A stretch of 64,000 nucleotides of DNA from Acetobacter okinawensis JCM 25146 (GTDB taxonomy: Bacteria > Pseudomonadota > Alphaproteobacteria > Acetobacterales > Acetobacteraceae), in assembly GCF_000613865.1 (NCBI RefSeq), contig NZ_BAJU01000011.1, forward strand, positions 1 through 64,000. Direction: 5' to 3'. The notes below the pieces were generated by a model. The model was not told the DNA's origin. It searched no databases and saw only the letters and a list, made by a program, of their open reading frames with translations. This document shows, piece after piece, positions 46,322-54,739 of the stretch. The position numbers were made by a program, and so were the translations under genes. Positions within the stretch are counted from its first letter, which is position 1. Each line of letters starts with the position of its first letter.

Positions 46322-46396
46322 GCGGGCGTAGCTCAGGGGTAGAGCACAACCTTGCCAAGGTTGGGGTCGTGGGTTCGAATCCCATCGCCCGCTCCA
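46322..46396 (+). tRNA. tRNA-Gly(GCC)
   Basis: A full cloverleaf with encoded CCA: acceptor GCGGGCG pairs with CGCCCGC, the anticodon loop reads TTGCCAA giving GCC, and the T loop is TTCGAAT. Confidence 0.97.
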
Positions 46397-46423
46397 GATT
46401 TTCCTTGAAAATTTGGTTCGGTT

Positions 46424-46451
46424 AAAAATGATCCTTCGGGGTCATTTTTTG
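46424..46451 (+). terminator. Terminator after tRNA-Gly
   Basis: AAATGATCC-TTCG-GGGTCATTT hairpin followed by a T run. It lies 28 bases past the tRNA 3' end and would end its transcript. Confidence 0.8.
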
Positions 46452-47160
46452 TTTCTGGCCTATTCTGTACATTCCAGCATAAGAGTCCAGCCCTGTTCTC
46501 CATCAATCTGTTTGGTGGGCGGCACTCTTGCAAACAGGTGCCAGAGGCTCCACTGCATAGCGGCGGACGTGCTTTACCTTAAAATGTAACAGATATTCCA
46601 TATGGAAGAACATTATACTTGGTCATGCTTGTGCACGACTGGGTCATACAGGGCTTGGATGCGCCTTTTATTTTTAATAAGACGTTTGCAATCCAGTCAT
46701 TTTGAAGAAGTAACCTTCTTAAAACAGTAGCATGATACCCTATATCCATGCGTGGCAGGGCATGTTACTAAAAGCCATTATGGAATAGTTGGTTTTTTAA
46801 AAACGTGTCATTTTATACGGGCCGAATGATCCTGCCCGAGCAGGTCTTCCAGTCAGGTCACAGCTTGGCAGATAGGCACGGAGACTGGCTGTGAGGCTCG
46901 CAAAACAGGACTCCCCGTTCCTGAGTGCTGTATGGGAACCCCCTCTGGGACAGAGCAGGGTGTAAGTCGGGAGAGTAGAGTGTGTCCATAAGGACACAGA
47001 TTCCGTTTCTGCTGTTCCCATCGTAAGGAATCGAAAAAGATAATTTTTTTATGTTGGTGATTTTTAAAAAATGTGACTACAAGCCGTTAAAGCCTTTTAG
47101 GCATATCGGTTCAATAATTGTCATGTATAAAATTTTGTCTGAAGGGGAGCCAGTAATTCT
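46452..47160. other. Gene-free stretch with a possible structured RNA
   Basis: No convincing protein gene is found in these 700 bases. From about 46,826 to 47,000 hairpins follow one another: CCTGC-CCGA-GCAGG near 46,831, a GTTCC/GGAAC stem, CTCTG-GGA-CAGAG and a perfect 7-bp TGTGTCC-ATAA-GGACACA at 46,981-46,998. A minus-strand frame of 74 codons crosses it but looks non-protein-like. The last 120 bases are AT-rich and should contain the promoter of the HU gene. Confidence 0.4.
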
Positions 47161-47430
47161 ATGAGCAAGGCCTTTATTGCCGCAGTGATTCAGGATTCAA
47201 TCAACTGCACAGGGGTTGCCGCCAACCAGGCTGCGAATGACCTTATTGACGCCATTGTGGTCGAACTTAAGCGTGAAGGCGGGTTTACCCTGCCGTCCTT
47301 TGGTACGTTTACAGTGCGTAAGACAAAGGCACGCAAAGCACTGAACCCGCGCACGGGCGAGCCGGTCAAGGTCAAGGCAGGCAAGACTGTTCGCTTCAAA
47401 GCCAGCCCCAACCTTAAAAAAGCTGTCTGA
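47161..47430 (+). CDS. HU-family DNA-binding protein
   Basis: The 89-residue protein has the HU/IHF fold: an N-terminal helix pair, then LPSFGTFTVRKTKARKALNP, RTGEPVKVKAGKTVRFKASP and LKKAV at the end; the Pro-containing arm RNPRTGE-like turn intercalates in DNA. It compacts the nucleoid as a dimer. The upstream GAAGGGGAGCC gives a good ribosome site. A strong terminator follows, so it is monocistronic. Confidence 0.95.
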   Translation: MSKAFIAAVIQDSINCTGVAANQAANDLIDAIVVELKREGGFTLPSFGTFTVRKTKARKALNPRTGEPVKVKAGKTVRFKASPNLKKAV

Positions 47431-47475
47431 GAAAAAACTGCTACCCCTGTTCTTTTCGGGCCGGGGTCTGGCGGG

Positions 47476-47505
47476 GCCGCACCATGGTAATGGTGCGGCT
47501 TTTTT
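47476..47505 (+). terminator. Rho-independent terminator of the HU gene
   Basis: GCCGCACCA (47,476-47,484) pairs with TGGTGCGGC (47,491-47,499) followed by six Ts. It is 46 bases past the HU stop codon. Confidence 0.93.
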
Positions 47506-47518
47506 ATGGTGGGCAGGT

Positions 47519-48759
47519 CTAGAGCGTATCGGTTGTAATATCTTCCAGCCTGTCCAGTTTGCGCAGGCCGGGGAACAGGCCCATCCACACCCCGGTTATG
47601 ACCAGCGTGCCAATGCCCCCCAGCACAACAGCGGCAACCGGCCCCATAACGGCCGCCAGCATCCCGCTTTCAAATTCACCCAGCTGGTTAGATGACCCGA
47701 TGAACAGCATGTTCACGGCAGAGACCCGGCCACGCATTTCATCGGGCGTGCCAAGCTGCACCAGTGCGCCGCGCACCATCACGCTGATAACATCCGCCCC
47801 ACCCAGAATGGCCAGCATCAGCACGGATGCGCCAATGGAGCGGGACAGGCCGAACAGAATGGTGGCCACCCCAAAAACGGCCACGGAAGCAAACATCCAC
47901 CGCCCGGCATGGTGGCCGAGTGGATGGCGGGCCAGAATGGCAGCAACAAGCAGGGCACCCACTGCGGGGGCTGCTCGTAAAAGACCCAGTCCCCATGGTC
48001 CGGCATGCAGAATGTCGGTTGCAAACATTGGCAGCATGGCCGTAGCGCCACCAAGCAGCACGGCAAACAGGTCAAGCGAGATCGCCCCCAGCATGGTGGG
48101 TTTGCGCCGTAAAAAGGCAATGCCACCAAAAATGGCTGCCAATGTAGCTTTTTGGCGCGGGCGTACAGGTCTGGTCATGACCATGGACCACGTGGCCAGT
48201 GCGGCAATGGCAAAGCTGAGTGCGCATAGGGAATAGCAGACCCCGGCCCCCAGACCGTACAGCAGCCCACCAAGGATGGTCCGGCAATGCTCGCGACCTG
48301 AAACAGCGAGGACGAAAGTGCCGTGGCACGCGGGAACAGGGCAGGAGGGACAATGGAGGGCAGAAAAGTCTGCTGGGCCGGCATTTCAAACGCCTTGCAA
48401 GTGCCAAATATGGCCACCAGCCCGTAAATCATGCCTGCACTCAATTGGTGTGTAAAAGAGGCATAGGCCATAAGTGCTGCCGCCAGCATGGCAATGCTCT
48501 GGCAGATCACAACAATTCGCTGGCGGTTGTACTGGTCAGCCGCATGCCCAGCGGGGAAGATGCACGCCATCATGGGCAGGAACTGGGCCAGCCCCACAAA
48601 CCCTAGAGCTGCTGCACTGTGGGTGAGCGCATAAATCTGCCAGCCCACGGCTACGGCCTGCACCTGCCCGGCAAAGGAGGACAGGGCCCGCGCCCCAATG
48701 GCGGCCACCAGACCGGGGTGACGCAGGAGGGAGGGAGTGGGGGCGGAGGGATCGGTCAT
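47519..48759 (-). CDS. MFS transporter, EntS-type (one apparent frameshift)
   Basis: The protein of about 413 residues has twelve hydrophobic segments, the N-terminus SFAGQVQAVAVGWQIYAL, AADQYNRQRIVVICQ (the loop-2 MFS motif) and EMRGRVSAVNMLFIG, close to the MFS_3 family of siderophore or drug exporters such as EntS. The frame breaks near 48,270; one base more gives PSLGGLLYGLGAGVCYSL and joins the halves. The substrate is unknown. It faces the HU gene tail to tail across the terminator. Confidence 0.85.
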
Positions 48760-48998
48760 GGCAATGGTTGCGTTTTATCCAAAACAGAAAAAGACGGACA
48801 GAAAGGCACCATCCGTGCGGGCAAGAACACGTGGCGATCAGCCATAACGCCAATCAAAACACCGTATGGACCAGAAACCTTGCCTGCTGCCGCCATGCCA
48901 TGGGGTATGGATCGGGCGGAAAAAACAGCTTTCCCTCCCATGATCACGCTGGGGTGGGTGGACCTGCTGTCATGAGGGAATGGGAGAAAAACAGGTTC

Positions 48999-49073
48999 TG
49001 GCTGGGGCGGGAGGATTCGAACCTCCGCATGGCGGAATCAAAATCCGCTGCCTTACCGCTTGGCTACGCCCCA
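48999..49073 (-). tRNA. tRNA-Gln(TTG)
   Basis: The minus strand forms a complete cloverleaf with encoded CCA: acceptor TGGGGCG pairs with CGCCCCA, the anticodon stem GCGGA/TCCGC holds the loop TTTTGAT (anticodon TTG) and the T loop is TTCGAAT. The unpaired-looking U1-A72 pair is typical of tRNA-Gln. Confidence 0.97.
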
Positions 49074-49142
49074 ATGGCCTGAACTGCCTGCGCCTCTTTT
49101 AAGCCGAACAGGGGTCAGTCGTAAAGGCCGCTTGTTGCAAAA

Positions 49143-49802
49143 TTAGGCGTGTGTGGCCGATATTGTCGTGCTGGCAAAAGCAGCGTCCATGTCCGTTACA
49201 TCTTCCAGATCAGCCAGTCCGTCCTGGTTTGTGTCCGTGTTTCCCCCGGTGGGGAACAGGCCAAACCGCCCGGCCTTGTCCAGCGCCAGATCAAGGGCTG
49301 CCATGGTGCTGCCCATGTCCGGGCTCTCGTCTTTTTCCCATACGCGCAGGGTGTGGGTCCATACCGCCACCAGCATGTTCACACGCACAAAGCCGACAAC
49401 GCCACTGGTGTTGACACCTGCCGCATCGGCTATCCAGCGCATGCTCTCCACCGTAGCCCCTCCGAGCAGTATGGCCAGTGCGGGGTCCATGGGCAGGGTG
49501 CGAAAAACAGACTGTAATCCCCCGCGGTACTGCTGGAACACATCCAGCCTGCGCATGAGCAGGTCAAACAGGCGTTCACGCACATCACCGCAGATCATGT
49601 CGTCCGCCAGCGCCACATCATCGGCCATGCGGCCAAGGCGGAGCAGGATGCTGGCCTTGAGCGGAAAACGCCGCCGTGCCTCGGGCAGGGCCAGCCCTGC
49701 CTGACGGGCTGCTGCCAGCACGGTTACGGAACTCCAGCCCCGATCCTGCGCCAGTGTCAGGGCAGCCGAGACAAGGGCTGTGTCAAAATCGTCATTATCC
49801 AT
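49143..49802 (-). CDS. TetR/COQ9-like helical protein with a C-terminal EF-hand-like loop
   Basis: The 219-residue protein begins with a TetR-type helix-turn-helix (SAALTLAQDRGWSSVTVLAA, RQAGLALPEARRRFPLKAS), then a helical C-domain (LRLGRMADDVA, MDPALAILLGGATVESM, MLVAVWTHTLRVWEKDES). The C-terminal tail has DTNQDGLADLED, a good match to the calcium loop DxNxDGxxDxxD of EF-hand and dockerin modules, which is odd in a cytoplasmic regulator. The layout also resembles bacterial COQ9 relatives that help ubiquinone synthesis; the ubiK gene is 1.5 kb away. The assignment between the two is open. Confidence 0.65.
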   Translation of the reverse strand: MDNDDFDTALVSAALTLAQDRGWSSVTVLAAARQAGLALPEARRRFPLKASILLRLGRMADDVALADDMICGDVRERLFDLLMRRLDVFQQYRGGLQSVFRTLPMDPALAILLGGATVESMRWIADAAGVNTSGVVGFVRVNMLVAVWTHTLRVWEKDESPDMGSTMAALDLALDKAGRFGLFPTGGNTDTNQDGLADLEDVTDMDAAFASTTISATHA

Positions 49803-49876
49803 ATCAAAGACCTGTCGGATGAGCGGTAAGGAGCGGGTGGAGTGGTATTAAAAAACGTGGGAACTCAAAGCATAAC

Positions 49877-50698
49877 CTAGCTGGCCAGCTCCTTGGCGCG
49901 GTGCACGGCAGCGGCAATGGCGGCGGAGGTTGTGGCAGGCCACGCCTGCGGGGCCATCATGATCTTGAGTGCCTCTGCCGTGGTGCCGCCGGGGCTGGTG
50001 ACGTTGCGGCGCAACTCATCGGCATCGGTTGGCAGGGTGTGCAGCATGCAGCCAGCACCGTACAGGGTGCCACGGGCCAGCTTGCGGGCGACCTCGGGGG
50101 GGAGCCCCTGTTCCCCCCCGGCTTTTTCCAGCAGTTCGGCCAGCAGAAAAACATAGGCCGGGCCACTGCCGGAAATAGCGGCAACGGAGTCGATCAGCCC
50201 TTCCTCTTCCACCCACACGGTTTCCCCCACCGCTTGGAGCAGGGCATCGCAATGGGCTTTCTGTTCGGCAGTAGCGTTGGGGGGCGCATACAGTCCGCTC
50301 ATGCCCGCGCCCAGAGCACAGGGTGTGTTGGGCATGGAGCGGATAATCAGCGGGTTGGCCTGCGGATTAGCCTGCACGCAGGTCGCACGCAGGCTGGCAA
50401 TGGTACGCCCCGCCATGACGGAGAGCAGCGTAGCCTGCCCAAAGCGCTGGGCCAGTTCGGCCAGCACCGGGTCCGCCTTTTGGGGTTTGACGGCAACAAT
50501 CACCACGTCAGGGACAAAATCCGCAGGAACGTCCTGTATGGAGCGCACCACCTGATGGGGGGCGGGCAGCTCCGTTATGTGCCGGTCAATAATAACGGAC
50601 GGGGCAAGCCCCGCGCGGAGCCAGCCTTCAAGCATGGCGCCACCCATTTTGCCGCACCCGACAAGCAGGATTGAGGGAAGGGTAAAATGCTCGCTCAT
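49877..50698 (-). CDS. proC: Pyrroline-5-carboxylate reductase
   Basis: The 273-residue enzyme starts MSEHFTLPSILLVGCGKMGGAM with the Rossmann NAD(P) site, has LLSVMAGRTIASL near residue 110, IRSMPNTPCALGAGMS and the signature SGSGPAYVFLLAELLE near 170, ending with VTSPGGTTAEALKIM. It reduces P5C to proline. Its ATG is separated by one base from the end of the ybjN-like gene, so the three genes ubiK, ybjN and proC form an operon. Confidence 0.95.
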   Translation of the reverse strand: MSEHFTLPSILLVGCGKMGGAMLEGWLRAGLAPSVIIDRHITELPAPHQVVRSIQDVPADFVPDVVIVAVKPQKADPVLAELAQRFGQATLLSVMAGRTIASLRATCVQANPQANPLIIRSMPNTPCALGAGMSGLYAPPNATAEQKAHCDALLQAVGETVWVEEEGLIDSVAAISGSGPAYVFLLAELLEKAGGEQGLPPEVARKLARGTLYGAGCMLHTLPTDADELRRNVTSPGGTTAEALKIMMAPQAWPATTSAAIAAAVHRAKELAS

Positions 50699-50699
50699 G

Positions 50700-51200
50700 T
50701 TATGCCTCTCCATGACAGTCCAGCATGGCCGAGGCCAGTGCGTCCGCAGCACTCAGCCCCCCGGTCAGGAAAAAGCGCAGGGCCGGGTAAAAGCGTTCGC
50801 ACTCGGTCAGGGCAATGTCGATCATGTCTTCAAAAATATCGGTGGCGGTTTCTGTCCCCCGCAGCAGCAGGGCGTGGCGGAAGAGCAGCACACCATCCTC
50901 CGTATCCACACTGAAGTGGCCAACCCACACCTGCTCGTTGGCAAGCCCGATCAGCTCGTACAGGGCCAGCCGCATATCCGGGCTTACGCGCAGGTCAAAG
51001 GCGCAGGTGAACAGGATGGTACCCAGCTCGGCCGACCACGAAAAAAACAGTCCGTAGTCGCACCATCTGGCCGGGGCTTCGGCCGCCATTTCGGTCGGGG
51101 TGCAGCGATCAAAAGTCCACCCATGCCCGACAATGACCTGTTCCATCAGGTCCAGCGGGTTGGTGGGTGGGGTGGTGGAGCCGGTTGTCAGGGCTGGCAT
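50700..51200 (-). CDS. YbjN domain-containing protein
   Basis: The 166-residue protein has a YbjN-type sensor-like fold: DLMEQVIVGHGWTFDR near the N-terminus, DYGLFFSWSAELGTILFTCAFD, VGHFSVDTEDGVLLFRHAL and an FEDMIDIALTECERFYPAL helix at the end. Such proteins act as stress-linked cofactors of unknown mechanism. In alphaproteobacteria the ybjN-proC pair is a common arrangement. The start MPALTTGSTTP is tentative; homology begins at about residue 17. Confidence 0.82.
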   Translation of the reverse strand: MPALTTGSTTPPTNPLDLMEQVIVGHGWTFDRCTPTEMAAEAPARWCDYGLFFSWSAELGTILFTCAFDLRVSPDMRLALYELIGLANEQVWVGHFSVDTEDGVLLFRHALLLRGTETATDIFEDMIDIALTECERFYPALRFFLTGGLSAADALASAMLDCHGEA

Positions 51201-51263
51201 GGCATGACTCCCGTGCCTGCGGTCAAAAACAAAAACGGGACGCAAGTAATGGGTGCAGCAGCC

Positions 51264-51554
51264 TTAGTGTGCGCTGTCTGTGCGCGCACTGGTCAGGTGC
51301 TGTTCCAGTGCGTCCACCCGTGCTTCCAGTGCGGCTACGCGGCGTGCGGCTTCTTCCTGCCCGATGCGGGCCTGTGCCGCCAGTTCGCGCATGACCTCAA
51401 ATTCCTCGCGGCGGACAACCTGCAGGCTGGTCAGCACCTCGTCCACCCGGCTGCGGACAATGGCGTTCATTTCCTCACGCACACCCGTCAGTGCGGACAC
51501 GGCACCTCCGGCAACACCTGCAAGATCATCAAAAAAGCGCGGTTTGTCAGCCAT
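51264..51554 (-). CDS. ubiK: Ubiquinone biosynthesis accessory factor UbiK
   Basis: The 96-residue protein (MADKPRFFDDLAGVAGGAVS) belongs to the BMFP/YqiC group: an amphipathic N-terminal helix and a long coiled coil (QEEAARRVAALEARVDALEQHL). UbiK helps ubiquinone synthesis in the soluble Ubi complex and binds membranes. It precedes ybjN and proC in the same direction. The start at 51,554 fits the family length. Confidence 0.88.
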   Translation of the reverse strand: MADKPRFFDDLAGVAGGAVSALTGVREEMNAIVRSRVDEVLTSLQVVRREEFEVMRELAAQARIGQEEAARRVAALEARVDALEQHLTSARTDSAH

Positions 51555-51978
51555 GCGGGGGTCTCCAATCAATCCGTTATGAGCGCCTAGCAGCCTGTTG
51601 CTCTCTGGCCTGGCACGCGTATGGTTCTGACTTTATAAAGAATAAAGGCCCGCACGGACAGAGGCCATGACCCGGTTTCCATTTTTGCTGCCCGGTTTAT
51701 CCGCATGACGCACATGCGGCTTTCGCGCACGCTCCATTGACCGTTCGGGGTCTCGTTCCCATTATCAATACAAATATGTTGAAAAAACGATGCCCTACGT
51801 GACCATGGTTCGTATGGGCAGATGCGGTATGTATGGAGAACAGCATTCTAATGACAACAGTCTTGGCGGAGGGTTTTGGCCCGCTCCGCCTGAACGCCCA
51901 TGTCGGGGTTATGGCTGGGTGTGGGTGGTGCGCGGCGCTGCCAGATGGGGGTAACACGATGGGGAAGGGGACGGCAGC
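51555..51978. other. Intergenic stretch between ubiK and the DnaJ-type gene
   Basis: These 424 bases contain no ORF with coding character, no tRNA and no clear terminator. They hold the divergent promoters of ubiK and the DnaJ-type gene. I see no further motif that I could name. Confidence 0.5.
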
Positions 51979-52905
51979 ATGAGTGAGCGCGATCCGTATT
52001 CAGTATTAGGTATTGCCAAAACCGCCAGTCAGGATGACATCCGCAAGGCGTACCGCAAGCTGGCCAAAAAATATCATCCCGACCTCAACCCCGGCGATAA
52101 AAAGGCCGAGGAGGAGTTCAAGGCCCTTAATCAGGCCAATGACCTTCTGTCCGATGCAGACAAGCGCGCGCGTTTTGACCGGGGGGAAATTGATGCCTCC
52201 GGGCAGGAACGCCACCCCGGCTTTGGCGGTGGGGGTTTTGGCGGTGGTGCCGGGGGTTTCGGTGGTGGTTTTGGCGGCGGCTTCCGCCCCGGCGGGGCTG
52301 GCATGGGTGGCTTTCAGGAAGAAGACCTGAATGACCTGTTCGGCGGCATGTTCGGCGGTGGCGCACGGGCGCGCCGTGCTGGCCCGCGCAAGGGGGTCGA
52401 CCGCTCCTTTGCGCTCAATGTCAGTTTTCTGGATGCGGTGAACGGGGCAACCTCACGGGTTAATCTGCCAGATGGTGCCACGCTGGATGTGCGTATTCCA
52501 CCGGGGATGGAGGACGGCAAGGTCCTGCGCCTGCGCGGCAAGGGCATGCCCGGTGTGCAGGGTGGCCCCGCCGGTGATGCGCTGATTACAGTTACCGTTC
52601 TGCCAGACGCCACCTTTACGCGTGAAGGCTCCGACCTGCGTGAAACATTGTCGGTAGACCTGAAAACAGCAGTACTGGGTGGCCCCATTATGGTGCCCAC
52701 GCCCACTGGTACGGTTAAAATGAACGTACCCGCAGGCTCGGATACAGGCACCGTGCTGCGTCTGCGCGGCAAAGGCGTGCAGGCGCACGGGGGTAAGGAG
52801 GCAGGGAACCTTTACGTCCGGCTGGAGGTCAAGGTGGGCAAGGCCGACCCGGCTCTGGAGGCGTTTCTCAAGGACTGGACACCACAGGAAGCTGTGGGCG
52901 CCTGA
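51979..52905 (+). CDS. DnaJ/CbpA-type co-chaperone
   Basis: The 308-residue protein opens with a J domain (MSERDPYSVLGIAKTAS, RKLAKKYHPDLNPGD with the HPD that stimulates DnaK), a Gly/Phe-rich linker (residues ~75-110, GGGFGGGAGGFGGG), and goes straight to two C-terminal substrate domains (IPPGMEDGKVLRLRGKGMPG and VPAGSDTGTVLRLRGKG). The zinc-finger region of DnaJ is absent, so it is a CbpA-type co-chaperone. It has a GGCAGC sequence before its ATG, a weak ribosome site. Confidence 0.92.
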   Translation: MSERDPYSVLGIAKTASQDDIRKAYRKLAKKYHPDLNPGDKKAEEEFKALNQANDLLSDADKRARFDRGEIDASGQERHPGFGGGGFGGGAGGFGGGFGGGFRPGGAGMGGFQEEDLNDLFGGMFGGGARARRAGPRKGVDRSFALNVSFLDAVNGATSRVNLPDGATLDVRIPPGMEDGKVLRLRGKGMPGVQGGPAGDALITVTVLPDATFTREGSDLRETLSVDLKTAVLGGPIMVPTPTGTVKMNVPAGSDTGTVLRLRGKGVQAHGGKEAGNLYVRLEVKVGKADPALEAFLKDWTPQEAVGA

Positions 52906-52984
52906 TAGCCCTACCTCCCTGCGCCCACCCCTTACACTCGGTAGGGGGCGGATGCGGGGGGCCGGGCCAAGTGGAACAGGTGGC

Positions 52985-53392
52985 TTAGGGGTCGTTGCGG
53001 TAGAGGGGGACGTCCACCTTGTGTCCGTTTGTGTTGGTAATGACAATCTGCCCTGCATTGGCAGAGACCAGCGTCATGGTCAGGGTGGTGTCATGCTGGG
53101 TGCCAGACCAGGAGTTCCCGTTTTTTCTGGCAAGGCTGAAGCGGTTTTCGCCAATGGTTGCGGCAAAAACTTCGGGCACATTGACCAAAAGCCGTGCGGC
53201 AGGCCCCATGGCCTTGTTGGCCGCTACCGTAAAGGGCGGCACCTCAGCCCGTACGCTCCACGTGCCTGTAAAGCTGGCCGTGGGGTAAGTGGTTTCCGCC
53301 TTTGCTGGAGCAGTTGCTGGTGTGTGCGGTGCGGCGAAGGCCGGGGCCGCAGCCAGCCCCAGCATGGCGGAAAAAAGAAGAACGTGTTTCAT
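52985..53392 (-). CDS. Periplasmic hypothetical protein
   Basis: The 135-residue product has a signal peptide (MKHVLLFSAMLGLAAAPAFA, cleavage near AAPH) and a mature part of beta-strand character: TASFTGTWSVRAEVPPFTV, LLVNVPEVFAATIG, GTQHDTTLTMTLV and IVITNTNGHKVDVPL. No family is recognised; it might be a small lipocalin-like or beta-sandwich protein. It is convergent with the DnaJ-type gene. Confidence 0.6.
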   Translation of the reverse strand: MKHVLLFSAMLGLAAAPAFAAPHTPATAPAKAETTYPTASFTGTWSVRAEVPPFTVAANKAMGPAARLLVNVPEVFAATIGENRFSLARKNGNSWSGTQHDTTLTMTLVSANAGQIVITNTNGHKVDVPLYRNDP

Positions 53393-53567
53393 ATCAGCTT
53401 CCGTAACAAAAAATTGGCTCTGCCCCATGTGGCGCGTTTGGTAGTACCCCGTCTAGTGCTGCCAGCGTGGGGCAGATGCCCCGGGTGCTTGACGAACACC
53501 CATGACAGGACCAAAAAAACCAGTACCCTTTATGGGGCTGCATGATAACCGCGTGGAGGAGAGCATT

Positions 53568-53912
53568 ATGAGTGAGCACCAGACACAAGACCGTGTTGAC
53601 GCAACCGCTCCCATGCACGAAGGGCAGCCCACGCAGGCACAGCCTGCCGTAGGTGTGGAGGAAAACTCCACGCTTGATTCATCCGCTACGGCTGCGGTGC
53701 AGACACAGACGCAACAGGCATTGGCCGAGCCGGTGCACGTATTGCCTGCCACCCGTGCGGACAGCCCCGCTCCGGTCCAGCACCCTGTTGCCCCTCCCGC
53801 GCGGGAGGAGAGTATGTCGTTCAAGGAATTTTCGCAGATGGCCGGGGCCATGGCTTTTGTCATCTGCTTTGTGGTGCTGGGGCTGCACGCCATTTCTGTC
53901 GCCGGGTATTAA
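53568..53912 (+). CDS. Small C-tail-anchored membrane protein
   Basis: The 114-residue frame starts MSEHQTQDRVDATAPMHEG with GGAGGAG 6 bases upstream, has a Gln/Thr/Pro-rich, probably disordered middle and ends in one hydrophobic helix FAQMAGAMAFVICFVVLGL-like (MAGAMAFVICFVVLGLHAI), so it is anchored by its C-terminus. No family is recognised. The high-quality ribosome site and the membrane anchor support its being real. Confidence 0.55.
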   Translation: MSEHQTQDRVDATAPMHEGQPTQAQPAVGVEENSTLDSSATAAVQTQTQQALAEPVHVLPATRADSPAPVQHPVAPPAREESMSFKEFSQMAGAMAFVICFVVLGLHAISVAGY

Positions 53913-53975
53913 AGTGCTACCGGCTGCGGCCCCTTTGCGCCTTGCCGGTGGGTCTATGGCCCGGTGGTGCGGTGC

Positions 53976-54728
53976 CTATTCGTGGCGGAGGGTCACGACC
54001 AGAACGTCGCGGTAAGCGGGTCGGTCCGGGTCTACGGGTTGTACGGGGGTTACGCCGTGGTACACCCTGTTGTCATTGACAATGGCCGTATCCATTGGGT
54101 TGGTCAGGGTAAAGCTCCCAACCTGTTTGTGGTTGAGATCGTGGATGGATGTTTCTCCCCGTGCCACGTTTTCGCGCCGGACCATCACCACAAAAACCCA
54201 GTCCACGCCATCACGGTGCAGTCCTTCGGGTGTGGGGCAGCCTGCTGCGTCAGGGCGGGCCTCAATACGGAACTGATGTATTTCCGTATGCCATGAGCGT
54301 GGCCTGCGCTGGGGTGGGGTCATGTCCGTAATCACACGCAGGGCCAGACGGAGTATGGCCATCAGGGCCGGGTGTTCGCCAATGGCGGGCAGAACGGGTT
54401 TAAACCAGCGTTCTATGCCACCATTCAGGGTATTGTAGTCCCGGCTCTGGTAGTGGGGTTGGTGGGGCTTGCGGGTTATGGTCTCATCCGTAAGCGAGAA
54501 CGTGGCGTAACGCCTGCGCCGGTAGCGCCCGCCATCGGCCATGTAGCGGTCCACGCCCAGATCGTTCCAGCTTGCGGCAAACGTGTCCCACCCGATTAGA
54601 CCCGCACATTCCAGAACACTCTGCATGGACTGGGCCTGAAGGAAGGCAAAGCCTTCCTCCTCCAGAGGTTTTTCAACGTCCTGAATAATGGTGTCTGCAA
54701 GCGGGGATGCAAAAATAGGCTCGACCAT
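53976..54728 (-). CDS. 2OG-Fe dioxygenase family protein (PF10014-like)
   Basis: The 250-residue protein has the metal motif GLHRDGVDWVF (His-x-Asp) near residue 170 and a distal VYHGVTPVQP (His) near 225, with Arg in YRDVLVVTLRH for 2-oxoglutarate. The family includes amino acid hydroxylases such as L-isoleucine 4-hydroxylase. The substrate here is unknown; a free amino acid is plausible. It shares an operon direction with the upstream MscS gene, separated by 11 bases. Confidence 0.78.
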   Translation of the reverse strand: MVEPIFASPLADTIIQDVEKPLEEEGFAFLQAQSMQSVLECAGLIGWDTFAASWNDLGVDRYMADGGRYRRRRYATFSLTDETITRKPHQPHYQSRDYNTLNGGIERWFKPVLPAIGEHPALMAILRLALRVITDMTPPQRRPRSWHTEIHQFRIEARPDAAGCPTPEGLHRDGVDWVFVVMVRRENVARGETSIHDLNHKQVGSFTLTNPMDTAIVNDNRVYHGVTPVQPVDPDRPAYRDVLVVTLRHE

Positions 54729-54739
54729 GGCGGTGTCTC

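Noticed and set aside
46890-46975. Resemblance to a cobalamin riboswitch (GGGTGTAAGTC and GGGAAC words)
   Set aside because: The GGGAA word is too far from the GGTGNAA word, the CCCC-GCAACTGT box is missing, and the downstream gene encodes HU rather than a cobalamin gene.
46797-47021. A 74-codon minus-strand reading frame upstream of the HU gene
   Set aside because: The composition (many Ser, Thr, Arg, Cys) and lack of a good ribosome site do not look like a protein, and the DNA is better explained as a structured non-coding stretch.
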